In this document: in pieces, positions 50,141 through 58,698 of the stretch
Position numbering within the stretch: the stretch's first letter is position 1
Layout: each line of letters opens with the position of its first letter
Source: Pseudomonadales bacterium
GTDB taxonomy: Bacteria > Pseudomonadota > Gammaproteobacteria > Pseudomonadales > Azotimanducaceae
Direction: 5' to 3'
Assembly (NCBI GenBank): GCA_022827905.1
Contig: JAJEIQ010000003.1
Location: 17,959-81,958 of the forward strand
Length of the DNA stretch: 64,000 nucleotides
Program-made: the position numbers and the translations under genes
The notes under the pieces: generated by a model
Told to the model about the DNA's origin: nothing
Database searches by the model: none
The model's input: only the letters and a program-made list of their open reading frames with translations

Positions 50141-52710
50141 TCGAACGCTGGCTGATTCAAGCCCTGGCCAAGTGGGTTGGCTGGGTCGCCCGCCGCGCTT
50201 GGGCAGTGCTCACCAGCTTGGCCCTAGTCACTTGCGCCTCGGTTTGGGTGGCCGTGGACCGGCATCAAATGAACGCCGATCTGGGCGACCTCGTTCGTCA
50301 GGAGGCGTCTTGGCGGGATGACTTCGACCGCTTTCAGGCGGCCTTCCCGGATCACGTCAAGACGGCCGTCGTAGTGGTTTCCGGCAGCGGATTCAAGCAG
50401 GTGGAGGATACGGCACATCTCATCGAAGCCGAGATCCGCCGGCGTCCGGATCGCTTTCGGGCGGTTTACGCGGGCGGCAACCATCCCTTCTTTCGCGACC
50501 ATGCGCTGCTCTATGTCGATCAAGGGGAGCTTGATGACGTCGCCGCCCGCCTCGCCGAAGCGCAGCCTTGGCTGACCTCCGTCGCTGAAGACCCCAGCCT
50601 GCGCGGCCTGCTCAACCTGCTGGAGGAAGGGATTCGCAATGACCCGCCCAGCGGATTCGACAGCGTCGTGCGGCAGTTCGAGGAGTCGGCTTCGGCGCTG
50701 CTCGGCGGCGACGACCCCACCCTGTACTGGGCCAATGAGTTCTTCAGCGGCAGCGATGTCTGGCACCGCCTCATTTCGGTCAAGACCAACCTCGACATGG
50801 GCGAGACGCTGGCCAACGCCGAACTTGTCGAGGAGTTGCGCGCCATCGTGGCGCAGGTCGGCGCGCCGCCCGATGTTCGCATCGGCATTACCGGCGAGGC
50901 GGCGCTGGCCCACGAGGAGATCGAGGCAGCGGTCGGCGGCGTGCAGTTGGCCGGTTGGCTGGCCTTGGCCTTGCTGGCGGTCGTGCTGCTGGTTGGCGTG
51001 CGCTCGCTGAAGATCATCGTCGCCGCCTTCACCATGCTCGTGGTCGGCATCAGCTTGACCGCAGCCTACGCCATGCTGACGGTGGGGGAATACAACACCC
51101 TGTCGGTGGTGTTCGTGGTGATGTTCTTTGGCCTCGGCGTCGATTTTGCCATCCACTTCTCCCTGCGCTACCAAGAGGCGGTCAATGTCGGTGCCGGCGA
51201 TGTCGTTCAGGCGCTCGACTCAACCGTTCACAGCGTTGGCGGCGCCATCTTCATCTGCACGCTGACCACGGCCCTGGGCTTTTTGGGCTTTTGGCCGACG
51301 GATTACGAGGGCTTGGCCGACCTGGGCGTCATTTCCGCCGGCGGCATGGTCATCGCCGGCTTTCTGGCCTTCACTCTGCTGCCCGCCTTCTTCACCGTGT
51401 TTGGGCCGATCAAGCCCCACGTGATGCCGCTGCCTTCCGGTGCAAGGCTGGTTGACGCCTTGATCGCCCATCGGCGCTGGGTGCTTGGCCTGATTACGGC
51501 TGCCGCCGTGCTCGCCTTGGCCTTCGCCAGCCAGTCGCGCTTTGACTACAGCGTGTTGGCACTCAAGGATCCGGCGACCGACTCCATGCGCACCCTGCGC
51601 TTGCTGCAGCGCGATGGCGAAGCCACCGACTACGCTTTGTTGATGCTCGGCGAGGACGTCCGCACCATTGAGGCCATTCGGGCCTTGCCGGAGGTTGACT
51701 CGGTGATCACCCTTGAGGACTTCGTGCCTGAGGATCAGTCAAACAAGCTCTACGTGCTTGAGGATCTGCAATGGATGTTGGCCAGCGCCTTGGCGCCGTT
51801 GCGGCAACTCGATGCCCCGGCGGAGAGCGAACTGCAGGCCGGGGTGCGCAGTTTGCTGGAGACCATCGAGACCAGTGCGGACCGCAGCCGCTTTGCTGAT
51901 CTCGAAGCCGTGCTGCGGGATTTGACCAGTGGCCCGGCCTCGCAGTTGCTGATCTGGCAGCAGGGTGTGGTCGCCAACTTGGTCGAGGAGCTCGAATGGC
52001 TGCGCCGGGCGCTGTATGTGGGCTTGGTGACCGTGGAAGCCGTGCCGCCCGAGATTCGCGCTCGGCTCACCAGTGCCGAGGGTGAGCTCTTGAGCATTGT
52101 GCTGCCGGCGGAGGACGTGGCCGACGTGGGCGTGATGAACCGTTTCATTGACGCCGTGCAAGCCATTGCGCCGACCGCCACCGGACGCCCGGTCATTGAA
52201 CGGGGCGTTGGCGCCGTGGTCGTCGCCAGCTTTCAGCAGGCGATGGCCTTTGCCTTGGCGGCGATCGGCATCGTGCTGCTCACCATGTTTCAGAGCCTCC
52301 GCCACGCACTGCTCATCCTGGTGCCGTTGGGCCTTGCGGTGCTGTTCACCTTGGCCCTTGGGGTGCTGTTCAATATGCCGCTCAACATGGCCAACATTCT
52401 GGTGATGCCGCTGATATTCGGCCTCGGGGTGGACAGCGGCGTCCATGTGGTGGACCGCTACCGGGGGGAGGGTGATGTGCCCCACCTGATGCACTCGAGC
52501 ACGCCCCGGGCCGTGGTGCTGAGCGCATTGACCACCGTGGGCGCCTTCTCCGCCCTGGCGCTGTCACCCCACGCCGGCACCGCATCCATCGGCCTCCTGT
52601 TGGCCATTGCCGTGTCGCTGCTGCTGGTGTTCACGGTCTTTCTGCTGCCAGTGTTGTTGTCCTGGGTGTCTGAATCTGCCCCCAAGGTGCGCAGCCGGGC
52701 CGTCACATGA
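50137..52710 (+). CDS. MMPL/RND-family transporter, HpnN-like
   Basis: An 857-residue membrane protein with two RND halves. Each half has one leading helix, a large periplasmic domain (about residues 40-265 and 460-690) and five further helices. FGLGVDFAIHFSLRYQEAV in the first half and FGLGVDSGVHVVDRYRGEGD in the second carry the conserved Asp of the proton relay. This layout fits HpnN, which moves hopanoids to the outer membrane, and MmpL-like lipid exporters. No hopanoid synthesis gene is in view. The start overlaps the mlaA stop and the stop overlaps the sulfatase start, each by 4 nt. The start codon at 50137 is TTG. Confidence 0.87.
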   Translation: MIERWLIQALAKWVGWVARRAWAVLTSLALVTCASVWVAVDRHQMNADLGDLVRQEASWRDDFDRFQAAFPDHVKTAVVVVSGSGFKQVEDTAHLIEAEIRRRPDRFRAVYAGGNHPFFRDHALLYVDQGELDDVAARLAEAQPWLTSVAEDPSLRGLLNLLEEGIRNDPPSGFDSVVRQFEESASALLGGDDPTLYWANEFFSGSDVWHRLISVKTNLDMGETLANAELVEELRAIVAQVGAPPDVRIGITGEAALAHEEIEAAVGGVQLAGWLALALLAVVLLVGVRSLKIIVAAFTMLVVGISLTAAYAMLTVGEYNTLSVVFVVMFFGLGVDFAIHFSLRYQEAVNVGAGDVVQALDSTVHSVGGAIFICTLTTALGFLGFWPTDYEGLADLGVISAGGMVIAGFLAFTLLPAFFTVFGPIKPHVMPLPSGARLVDALIAHRRWVLGLITAAAVLALAFASQSRFDYSVLALKDPATDSMRTLRLLQRDGEATDYALLMLGEDVRTIEAIRALPEVDSVITLEDFVPEDQSNKLYVLEDLQWMLASALAPLRQLDAPAESELQAGVRSLLETIETSADRSRFADLEAVLRDLTSGPASQLLIWQQGVVANLVEELEWLRRALYVGLVTVEAVPPEIRARLTSAEGELLSIVLPAEDVADVGVMNRFIDAVQAIAPTATGRPVIERGVGAVVVASFQQAMAFALAAIGIVLLTMFQSLRHALLILVPLGLAVLFTLALGVLFNMPLNMANILVMPLIFGLGVDSGVHVVDRYRGEGDVPHLMHSSTPRAVVLSALTTVGAFSALALSPHAGTASIGLLLAIAVSLLLVFTVFLLPVLLSWVSESAPKVRSRAVT

Positions 52711-54494
52711 TCGGATTTTGGGTGCGCTTGGCCATTCTCTGGATGGCGTTGGGATTGGTTTTGCGGCTGACCATGGCCTGGCTGACCCCGGCCGGGTCGT
52801 TCGTCGATCCCTCGGTTGGCGCTTGGCTTCAATCCTTCATCTTTGGTGCCGTCAGCGATGCGCAGGCATTGGCATTGATCTGCGGATGGCTGAGCCTCGG
52901 CTTCGCATTGAGTCACCGCTTCGCCGGTTGGTGGATTGGGTTGACCACGGCCATCGTCGCGCTGATCTTCATTGTTGAGATATTCCATTGGACCGTGTTT
53001 TTCGCCCGATTCGGCATCACTGTTGTCCGGTACGGACGTTATCCGCTGGAGGTGGTGACTTTTTTGCAGGAACAAGTTGGGTTCGCCTTCTACTTGATCC
53101 CCTTGGTGGCGGTCGGTTGGGCGGGGGCACGGTGGATTGGCGGCTGGCTCCCGGACGCCTTCGGCCGGCGGGAGCGGTACGGTTTCCTCGCCTGGCTGGC
53201 GCTCACCATCCTTCTGGTTGCGAGCGGCGGCGGATATCGAGTGCCGGTGGGGCCTGAACGGTCGCTCAACCATCTGGCGAGCAACGGCTGGCTGGACGTG
53301 CTGCACGCAGTGCGGGTTGATCAAGGCGAGTGGGAGAGCGCCTATTGGCAGCCTGCGCAGTCGGAACCGCCACCCATTGCTACCATGGCTGACGCTGCCC
53401 CACCCGCTGGCTTCAAGCATCTGTTGCTGGTCATTGAGGAGTCCTTCAGCGGTGAGGCTTGGTGGGACTTGGAGCAGCGGCGCAAGTACGCGCCGCAACT
53501 GGCGGCCATCGCCAAGCAGGGCATCTACTTTGACCGGGTGTACGCGACGGGCACTCATACCGTTCGGGGCATGGAGGCCATCCTGCATGGCTATCCGCCG
53601 CTGCCGGGCTTGGCAATGCCCCAACGGGACGGCGTCGAGCGATTGCCATCCCTGCCTCGAGTGTTGGCCGGAGCCGGGTTCCACACGGTCTTTGTTTACG
53701 GCGGCTGGCCCAACTTCACCAACTTCTTCGACTACTGGCGCGGCATAGGCTTCGACGCCATGTTGAGCCGCTACGACTTCCCTGATCGTTGGTTCGAGAC
53801 CAGTTGGGGGGTGGCCGACGAGATTCTGTTTGATCGGGTGTTGATCGAAATGGACCGCCGCACCGCAACCCATGATCGGGTGATGCTGAGCACCCTGACG
53901 GTGACCAATCACCACCCCTTCGACTTTCCAGCGGGCCGAGTGCCCTTTCCCAATGACCAGCGGCGTCAGGACTACGCCGTGGCCTATGCAGACTGGGCGC
54001 TTGGCGAGTTCGTTCGCAAAGCGCAGAGCCGTCCTTGGTTTGAGGACACGCTACTGGTCATCGTAGCCGACCATGGGCCGTTGCGTCCTGGCCCCACGCT
54101 TGTGCCGGCCAACCATTTCCGAGCCCCATTGGTGCTCTACAATCCGGCCGGGCTGGCGCCGCAAACCATCGAATTCATGGGTTCCACCATGAGCCTGCCG
54201 GTGACTCTGCTCAGCCTGCTCGACGTTCCCGCCACGGAATCCTTCTATGGACGCAGCCTGCTGTCGGGAGAGGACCAGTTGGCGCCGGCGGAGGAGGACT
54301 ACCACATCGGGGTGCTCGGACGCAGGCACCTTACCGTACTGGCCCGGGGCGGGGGGCTCCACGGCTGGCGCTACGACGGTCAAACGCTCACGCTGGACCA
54401 ACCGGACATGGCGCAGGCCCGGTTCGCGGCGGCTCTCTTCGGTGACGCCCACCGCCGCTTCTACGGCGGCCAGCCGGCAGAGAAAGGGCCCTAA
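52707..54494 (+). CDS. Inner-membrane sulfatase, LtaS/phosphoethanolamine-transferase-like
   Basis: A 595-residue protein. About five N-terminal transmembrane helices (residues 1-180) are followed by an alkaline-phosphatase-superfamily domain. The metal site and nucleophile regions are LLLVIEESFSGEAWWDLE and YATGTHTVRGMEAILHGYPP (catalytic Thr), with a late metal site LLVIVADHGPLRPGP and an earlier TVTNHHPFDFP. LtaS-like enzymes transfer glycerophosphate or phosphoethanolamine to envelope glycans and lipids. It is the last gene of the nine-gene array and overlaps the MMPL gene by 4 nt. Its stop shares CTAA with the opposite gene. Confidence 0.88.
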   Translation: MIGFWVRLAILWMALGLVLRLTMAWLTPAGSFVDPSVGAWLQSFIFGAVSDAQALALICGWLSLGFALSHRFAGWWIGLTTAIVALIFIVEIFHWTVFFARFGITVVRYGRYPLEVVTFLQEQVGFAFYLIPLVAVGWAGARWIGGWLPDAFGRRERYGFLAWLALTILLVASGGGYRVPVGPERSLNHLASNGWLDVLHAVRVDQGEWESAYWQPAQSEPPPIATMADAAPPAGFKHLLLVIEESFSGEAWWDLEQRRKYAPQLAAIAKQGIYFDRVYATGTHTVRGMEAILHGYPPLPGLAMPQRDGVERLPSLPRVLAGAGFHTVFVYGGWPNFTNFFDYWRGIGFDAMLSRYDFPDRWFETSWGVADEILFDRVLIEMDRRTATHDRVMLSTLTVTNHHPFDFPAGRVPFPNDQRRQDYAVAYADWALGEFVRKAQSRPWFEDTLLVIVADHGPLRPGPTLVPANHFRAPLVLYNPAGLAPQTIEFMGSTMSLPVTLLSLLDVPATESFYGRSLLSGEDQLAPAEEDYHIGVLGRRHLTVLARGGGLHGWRYDGQTLTLDQPDMAQARFAAALFGDAHRRFYGGQPAEKGP

Positions 54495-54904
54495 AAGCGC
54501 TGCAGACCGTCTTCCCGCACTCGGTCCATCCACTTCCGGTGGCCGTCGGGGTCGAGGATCATGGAGCAGAAGTAAAGCAGCAAGTCCTTGTGCGTCTTGG
54601 TGAGCCGGGCTTCCTTCATGGCCGCTTCGCCCTGCTTGCTGTTGAGAAAGGCGAAGCAGGAGGTCAGGTCCTCATCGGCGCCGAGCACCGATTGGGCCTC
54701 GGCGCTCAACAGGTCGTGGACGGCTTCGAGGTCGGTCTCGTCGATGTCGGCGTCCTCGGGCTTGAGCACCAGATTGGTCCACAGGGTGGCGAGGGTGATG
54801 CGGTAGGCGTCCCGATGCACGAAACGCTCCGCCACAGTGGACCGCTTCACGATGTCTTCGAGCACCGGCTTGAGCCGGACGCGCAGCAGGTCCGAGTCAG
54901 TCAT
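54491..54904 (-). CDS. Unknown cytosolic protein
   Basis: A 137-residue all-helical protein with no signal peptide. It has TVAERFVHRDAYRITLATLW in the first half and AFLNSKQGEAAMKEARLTKT and LLYFCSMILDPDGHRKW in the second. No family is recognised. It is convergent with the sulfatase gene, the stops overlapping by 4 nt, and divergent from the acyl-CoA dehydrogenase at 55058. The codon use matches its neighbours. Confidence 0.6.
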   Translation of the reverse strand: MTDSDLLRVRLKPVLEDIVKRSTVAERFVHRDAYRITLATLWTNLVLKPEDADIDETDLEAVHDLLSAEAQSVLGADEDLTSCFAFLNSKQGEAAMKEARLTKTHKDLLLYFCSMILDPDGHRKWMDRVREDGLQRF

Positions 54905-55057
54905 GCACAGCCGCCGCCGGTGTCGTGCCGATGCGATGCCGGTGCCCGTTCAAAACCCGGCTCACTTGTGTACCATTTGCCCTGTTCACGTCACCCTTTC
55001 ATGGCGTGTCGCGTTCTAGAGCCGCTAGTGTAAGGGAAATTCTCCTAAGGAGTGCCC

Positions 55058-56188
55058 ATGCTGCAGTTTGACCCCGTGCAATTGCCGGAGGGCACTGAAG
55101 CCTTGCGCCACGAGGTGCGGGACTTCCTGGCCGCCAACGCGGACCGGATCAGCGCCCCCAACTCCGACTTCAGTTCGGGCCATGATGCGGAGTTTTCCGC
55201 TCGCCTTGGCGAACGGGGCTGGATCGGCATGACCTGGCCCAAGGCCTACGGCGGCGCCGAACGCAGCTTCTTCGAACGCTACGTGGTGACCGAGGAACTG
55301 CTCGCGGCCGGCGCACCGGTCAGCGCCCATTGGATCGCGGACCGGCAGAGCGGCCCGCTGCTGCTAGGCAGCGGCAGCGAGGATCAGTGCGCTCGTTACC
55401 TGCCGGCCATCGTTCGCGGCCGAAGCTTTTTCTCCATCGGCATGAGCGAGCCGGGCACCGGCTCCGACTTGGCCTCGGTACGCACCACGGCCAAACGGGT
55501 GGCGGGCGGCTGGCGAGTCAACGGCACTAAGCTCTGGACCACGGGCGCCCATCTAAACCACTACATGATCGCCTTGGTGCGCACCGCGCCGGCCAAAGAC
55601 AACCGGCATGCCGGTCTATCGCAGTTGATCATCGACTTGGCGGCCCCCGGCGTGGCCATTCGCCCGATTCGCAACATGGCCGGCGGCGAGGACTTCAACG
55701 AGGTGGTGTTTGATGACGTGTTCGTGACCGATGCTGACGTGGTTGGGGAGCCGGGCAACGGCTGGTCGCAGGTGACTTCCGAACTCGGTTACGAGCGCAG
55801 CGGACCGGAACGGTTCCTGTCCGCATTCCGCGTCTATGTCGAGTTCGTGCGCTTGGTGGGCGCCGACCCGGAGCGCTTTGAGGCGGCGGCTGTCGGGCGC
55901 ATCGCCGCGCACCTGATGACCCTGCGCCGCATGTCTATGTCGGTGGCGGGCATGCTGGAGAATGGCAAGGCGCCTAACGTGGAGGCGGCGCTGGTCAAGG
56001 AGCTGGGCAACAACTTCGAGAAGCTGCTGCCGGAAATCGCCCGGGCTGCGGCGCCTTCTGGCGGCGACCAGGAGCGGTTTCGGCGAACCTACGCCGAAAC
56101 CCTGCTGCTGTCGCCTTCATTCACCCTGCGCGGCGGCACGCGGGAGATTCTGCGCGGCGTGATCGCCCGCGGCTTGGGGTTGCGCTGA
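55058..56188 (+). CDS. Acyl-CoA dehydrogenase (first subunit of a pair)
   Basis: A 376-residue flavoprotein. The N-terminal helical part has ARLGERGWIGMTWPKAYGGA. The FAD/CoA motifs are FSIGMSEPGTGSDLASVRTT, WRVNGTKLWTTGAHLNHYM and FLSAFRVYVEFVRL. The C-terminal LLLSPSFTLRGGTREILRGV is the FAD-binding end of the family. AAGGAG lies just before ATG 55058. It is followed with a 1-nt overlap by a second, shorter dehydrogenase, like the FadE heterodimer pairs of steroid and terpenoid catabolism. Confidence 0.92.
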   Translation: MLQFDPVQLPEGTEALRHEVRDFLAANADRISAPNSDFSSGHDAEFSARLGERGWIGMTWPKAYGGAERSFFERYVVTEELLAAGAPVSAHWIADRQSGPLLLGSGSEDQCARYLPAIVRGRSFFSIGMSEPGTGSDLASVRTTAKRVAGGWRVNGTKLWTTGAHLNHYMIALVRTAPAKDNRHAGLSQLIIDLAAPGVAIRPIRNMAGGEDFNEVVFDDVFVTDADVVGEPGNGWSQVTSELGYERSGPERFLSAFRVYVEFVRLVGADPERFEAAAVGRIAAHLMTLRRMSMSVAGMLENGKAPNVEAALVKELGNNFEKLLPEIARAAAPSGGDQERFRRTYAETLLLSPSFTLRGGTREILRGVIARGLGLR

Positions 56189-57153
56189 TGGAGCAGATGC
56201 TGGCGGATGCGGCGGAACGGATCTTCCGCGATCAATGCGCCAAGGAGATCCTGGATGCGGCGGAGGAAGGTCAATTCCCCGCGCGCCTCTGGCAGCTCCT
56301 GTGCGAAAACGGCTTTCAACTCATGGCCATGCCGGACAGCGGCGCGGAGTTGGCTGACGTCTTTGCCGTGCTGCGGGTGGCGGGCCGGTTCGCGGCGCCG
56401 CTGCCGCTGGCCGAGGCTTTGCTCGCCAATCGTTGGCTCGGCGAAGAGGGCGGCGATGGGCCGACCGATGCCCTGAACACGGTTGGGTTGGTGGCCGAGG
56501 ACGACAACACCCACTGGCGGGATGTGCCTTGGGGACGTGCGGCGCGGCGCATCGTTGGCGTTGCCGATGATGGCGGGGTCTTTGCTGGAACGCCCGTGGC
56601 TGTGACCCAAGCGGTTAATTTGGCGGGGGAGCCCCGCGATCAAGTCGAGGTCCAAGACGTCGAGCCTTTGCCCTGCGCGGAACCCGCGCCCGCACTGCTC
56701 GCGTTGGCGCGGGCGGCGCAGTCCGCCGGCGCCTTGGAACGGGTGTTGGAGCTGGGCATTGGCTATGCCTTAGAGCGCGAGCAGTTCGGACGGCCCATCG
56801 CCCGCTTTCAAGCCGTTCAGCACATGCTCGCCATGGTGGCTGCGGAAGTGGCGGCCGCGGGCCGGGCCAGCGATGCGGCGGTGGCCGCCATCGGCAGTGA
56901 GCGCTTTGCGTTCGAGGTGGCGGCAGCCAAGTCCCGGGTTGGCGAAGCGGTTGGCTTGGTCGCCGAAGCCGTGCACCAGGTGCATGGTGCCATGGGCTTC
57001 ACCTACGAGCACCAGCTTCACCATTTCACCCGCCGGCTCTGGGCGTGGCGCGACGAGTGCGGCAGTGAAACATATTGGCAGGCGCTGCTTGGGCGGCGCT
57101 TGTGCGCCTTGGGTGCCGATCAGGTCTGGGATTTCCTGGCGACCTCCTCTTGA
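56188..57153 (+). CDS. Acyl-CoA dehydrogenase (second, short subunit)
   Basis: A 321-residue acyl-CoA dehydrogenase-like protein. The N-terminal part is short, LWQLLCENGFQLMAMPDSGA. The C-terminal helical domain has YALEREQFGRPIARFQAVQH, the family's FAD-binding motif, and VAEAVHQVHGAMGFTYEHQL. Such pairs form alpha2beta2 dehydrogenases, where the subunits share active sites. It overlaps its partner by TGATG and the DUF523 gene likewise. The substrate is inferred only to be an acyl-CoA. Confidence 0.88.
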   Translation: MEQMLADAAERIFRDQCAKEILDAAEEGQFPARLWQLLCENGFQLMAMPDSGAELADVFAVLRVAGRFAAPLPLAEALLANRWLGEEGGDGPTDALNTVGLVAEDDNTHWRDVPWGRAARRIVGVADDGGVFAGTPVAVTQAVNLAGEPRDQVEVQDVEPLPCAEPAPALLALARAAQSAGALERVLELGIGYALEREQFGRPIARFQAVQHMLAMVAAEVAAAGRASDAAVAAIGSERFAFEVAAAKSRVGEAVGLVAEAVHQVHGAMGFTYEHQLHHFTRRLWAWRDECGSETYWQALLGRRLCALGADQVWDFLATSS

Positions 57154-57890
57154 TGCCGGAATTTCCGCCGCGCCCGAAGCCGCCGGTGCCGGTCGCGATC
57201 AGTGCTTGCTTAACCGGCGAAGCGGTGCGCTACGATGGCAGCGATGCTGCGGACGCCTTGCCCCGTCGGGAATTGGCTGACGTTTTCGAATACACCGCCG
57301 TTTGTCCCGAAGTGGGAATCGGCATGGGCGTCCCGCGCCCGCCGATTCGCTTGGTTGGCACCGCCAGCACACTGCGTGCGGTCGGTGTTGACGATCCTGG
57401 GCTGGACGTCACCGGTGCGCTGGCCGCCTTCGGTCGCAGCCAAGCGGTCCGCCTGAAGGACGTCTGCGGCTACATCTTCATGGCGCGTTCGCCGAGCTGC
57501 GGGTTGGCGAGCGTGAAGGTGCGCACCGAAGTTCACGGAGAGCCGCACCGCGCGGACGGGCGCGGCGTTTACGCGGCCAGCCTGCTGAAGGCGCGGCCCA
57601 GCCTGCCGGCGGAGGAGAATGAGCGTTTGTTCGACCCGGCGGTGCGCGGCGCATTTGTAAACCGTGTGCTGACCTACGCCCACTGGCGCCGGCTGGAGGC
57701 GGACGGGTTGACGGCGGAGCGTCTCATCGAGTTCCACTCCCGCTACAAGTACTTGCTCATGGCACACAGCGTTCGACACTATCGCGAAGCGGGCCGCCTG
57801 CTCAGCGACTTGCGCGGCGGCGTGGTCGGGACTGGGAAGCGCTACCTAACCTGCCTGATGGAGGGGTTGGCTTTAACGCGCTTCCGCTGA
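57153..57890 (+). CDS. DUF523-DUF1722 protein, shortened at the C-terminus
   Basis: A 245-residue protein. The DUF523 part has VAISACLTGEAVRYDGSDAA and YTAVCPEVGIGMGVPRPPIR followed by GYIFMARSPSCGLASVKVRT, with the paired cysteines expected. It then enters DUF1722 (YbgA): FVNRVLTYAHWRR and FHSRYKYLLMAHSVRHYREA. The DUF1722 part stops about 60-70 residues short of the usual length. The stop lies 18 nt inside the opposite potC-like gene. ATG 57153 overlaps the dehydrogenase stop. A role with photolyase-like proteins or in tRNA thiolation is sometimes suggested, but is unknown here. Confidence 0.82.
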   Translation: MPEFPPRPKPPVPVAISACLTGEAVRYDGSDAADALPRRELADVFEYTAVCPEVGIGMGVPRPPIRLVGTASTLRAVGVDDPGLDVTGALAAFGRSQAVRLKDVCGYIFMARSPSCGLASVKVRTEVHGEPHRADGRGVYAASLLKARPSLPAEENERLFDPAVRGAFVNRVLTYAHWRRLEADGLTAERLIEFHSRYKYLLMAHSVRHYREAGRLLSDLRGGVVGTGKRYLTCLMEGLALTRFR

Positions 57891-58697
57891 ACGCTGCCGC
57901 AGCCATTGCACGGTGAACAGCGCCAGCACCGCGAACGCGATCAGGAACACGGCGACCGCCAGGATGCTGGGACTGATCTGCTCGCGAATGCCGGACCACA
58001 TCTGGCGCGGAATGGTGCGCTGCTCCAATCCGCCCATGAACAGCACCACCACCACTTCGTCGAAGGAGGTGGCGAAGGCGAACAAACCGCCGGAGAACAC
58101 GCCCGGCGCGATCAGGGGCAGTTGCACCCGGAAGAAGCTCCGCAAGGGCCCCGCACCCAGGCTGGCGGCGGCGCGCAGCAGGGTGCGGTCGAAACCGCTC
58201 AGGGTGGCGGTCACGGTGATCACCACAAAGGGAGCGCCCAAGGCGGCGTGGGCGAGAATCAAGCCGGTGTAGCTTTGTCCCAAGCCGATGCTGGAATAGA
58301 AGAAGAACATGCCCACCGCGACGATGATGATGGGCGTCACCATCGGCGAAATCAGAATGCCAGTGATCAGCGCTCGCCCCGGCATCGCGGGGCTGGCCAG
58401 GCCGAGCGCCGCCAAGGTGCCTAGCGCGGTGGCCAACAGGGTGGCGGCGCTGCCGATGATGAGGCTGTTGACCAGCGCCCGGCTCCAAGCCTCGTCTTCG
58501 ACCACGTTGCGGTACCAGCGCAGGGAGTAGGCGTCGGGGTCTAGGCGCAGCATGCCCTCCGTGAACGTGAAGTAGGGTTCGGCGTTGAAGCTCAAGGGCA
58601 CGATCACCAGTATCGGCGCCACGAGGAAGATGAACGCGGCCGCGCAAAAGGCGATGAAGCCGTAGTGCCCGGCCCGTCGTACCAGCAGGGCGTTCAT
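57873..58697 (-). CDS. potC: ABC transporter permease, PotC-like
   Basis: A 274-residue inner-membrane protein with six helices. It starts MNALLVRRAGHYGFIAFCAA and has the permease loop EAA: AAASLGAGPLRSFFRVQLPL followed by IAPGVFSGGLFAFATSFDEV. This matches PotC of spermidine/putrescine importers. It is the last gene of a potA-potD-potB-potC order and starts 1 nt after the potB stop. Its 3' end overlaps the DUF523-DUF1722 gene by 18 nt. Confidence 0.88.
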   Translation of the reverse strand: MNALLVRRAGHYGFIAFCAAAFIFLVAPILVIVPLSFNAEPYFTFTEGMLRLDPDAYSLRWYRNVVEDEAWSRALVNSLIIGSAATLLATALGTLAALGLASPAMPGRALITGILISPMVTPIIIVAVGMFFFYSSIGLGQSYTGLILAHAALGAPFVVITVTATLSGFDRTLLRAAASLGAGPLRSFFRVQLPLIAPGVFSGGLFAFATSFDEVVVVLFMGGLEQRTIPRQMWSGIREQISPSILAVAVFLIAFAVLALFTVQWLRQRSAEAR

Positions 58698-58698
58698 A

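Noticed and set aside
50137..52710. Calling the MMPL protein hpnN and inferring hopanoid synthesis
   Set aside because: The fold fits, but no squalene-hopene cyclase or other hpn gene is in view, so only HpnN-like is claimed.
52458..53915. Minus-strand frame opposite the MMPL and sulfatase genes
   Set aside because: Low-complexity composition with no motif; the plus-strand genes are clear and coupled by overlaps.
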